NCBI GenBank assembly: GCA_024641205.1
Contig: JAHEDM010000033.1
Span: 1-12,232 of the forward strand
Length of the DNA stretch: 12,232 nt
Origin: Actinomycetes bacterium
GTDB taxonomy: Bacteria > Actinomycetota > Acidimicrobiia > Spongiisociales > UBA4744
Reading direction: 5' to 3'
The notes beneath the pieces were generated by a model, which was not told the origin of the DNA, made no database searches, and saw nothing but the letters and a program-made list of their open reading frames with translations. The translations under genes were made by a program, and so were the position numbers. Positions 11,913-12,232 of this stretch are shown here, piece after piece; positions within the stretch are counted from its first letter, which is position 1, and the number at the start of each line of letters is the position of its first letter.

Positions 11913-12232
11913 CTACCGAACCAGGATCACGGTGCAGGGCGCCAGTCGGGCCAGCTTGGTTCCGGTTGAACCGAGCAGACCTTCGAATCGACCCCGTCCA
12001 TGGGTTCCGATGAGGAGTACCTCAGCTTCGAGTTCGGCTACCAGTTCCAGAATTGTCGAGGCTGGAGTGTCGCTCTCTCTGGCGACCACCTCCGGGGTGA
12101 TTCCGCGGGCGGCGAGGGTCTGCTTCACTGCCTTGGTTCGCTTGACGGCCTGATCGTCGACGTAGCGGGCGATCATCGCGTCGTCTCCGGGCCAGCTCGA
12201 CGCCAGGGTTCCGGCGGTTGGTTGTCCAACGT
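11913..12232 (-). CDS. Universal stress protein, partial (N-terminus off window)
   Basis: About 105 C-terminal codons are visible, and the frame stays open to the right edge, so the gene starts outside the window. The end carries the UspA nucleotide-binding signature G-x2-G-x9-G-S/T in GTHGRGRFEGLLGSTGTKLA, followed by PCTVILVR, the usual last strand. An ATP-binding type of Usp is therefore likely. The ATG at 12176 is internal and not the true start, because the helix before the visible VDDQAVKRTKAVKQTLAARG continues upstream. Usp proteins respond to starvation and other stress; the regulator is not visible here. Confidence 0.88.
   Translation of the reverse strand, partial: VGQPTAGTLASSWPGDDAMIARYVDDQAVKRTKAVKQTLAARGITPEVVARESDTPASTILELVAELEAEVLLIGTHGRGRFEGLLGSTGTKLARLAPCTVILVR

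Overview
This is a gene-dense, GC-rich window from a bacterial chromosome, most likely an actinomycete (Actinomycetota). The signs are a DUF3040 membrane protein (an actinobacterial family), a MoxR / DUF58 / TgpA-type transglutaminase operon, a single-domain HNH protein typical of the phylum, TTG and GTG starts, and several genes whose -10 box lies only 6-8 bases before the start codon, the layout of leaderless mRNAs. An acidimicrobial lineage is possible but unproven. There is no rRNA, tRNA, CRISPR array, insertion sequence or prophage.

Left part (1-2566). Bases 1-279 hold no full gene, but the minus strand carries a 12-codon, Trp-rich ORF with a strong ribosome binding site, which could be a leader peptide for a gene beyond the left edge. 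Two membrane-protein genes (minus strand, ATGA overlap) follow. They diverge from a Nudix hydrolase with an N-terminal zinc ribbon. A perfect 15-bp palindrome lies between the two divergent promoters. The Nudix gene converges on a histidine phosphatase, and both genes stop at the same CTAG.

Middle part (2567-5039). The phosphatase diverges from dinB (DNA polymerase IV) across 51 bp. Then come a DUF3040 membrane protein behind a TATAAT promoter and a MerR-type regulator. Bases 4900-5039, between convergent genes, hold several small hairpins that could end transcription from both sides.

Right-centre (5040-9561, minus strand). A compact operon runs moxR -> DUF58 -> transglutaminase-like membrane protein, with overlapping ends. 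By family knowledge this is an AAA+ ATPase working with a vWA-like protein and a membrane-bound, outward-facing transglutaminase domain, probably in cell-envelope maintenance. The moxR ribosome binding site is partly inside a small hairpin.

Right part (9562-12232). A divergent promoter drives two coupled genes of unknown function (79 and 216 aa). They converge on a stand-alone serine-recombinase-like domain that has lost its catalytic serine and other key residues, yet has a near-ideal promoter. An HNH endonuclease diverges from it, and the 3' part of a universal stress protein gene runs off the right edge.

No dramatic new system is evident. The best leads are the Trp-rich leader ORF, the dead recombinase domain with its own promoter, and the palindrome between the Nudix and membrane-protein genes.
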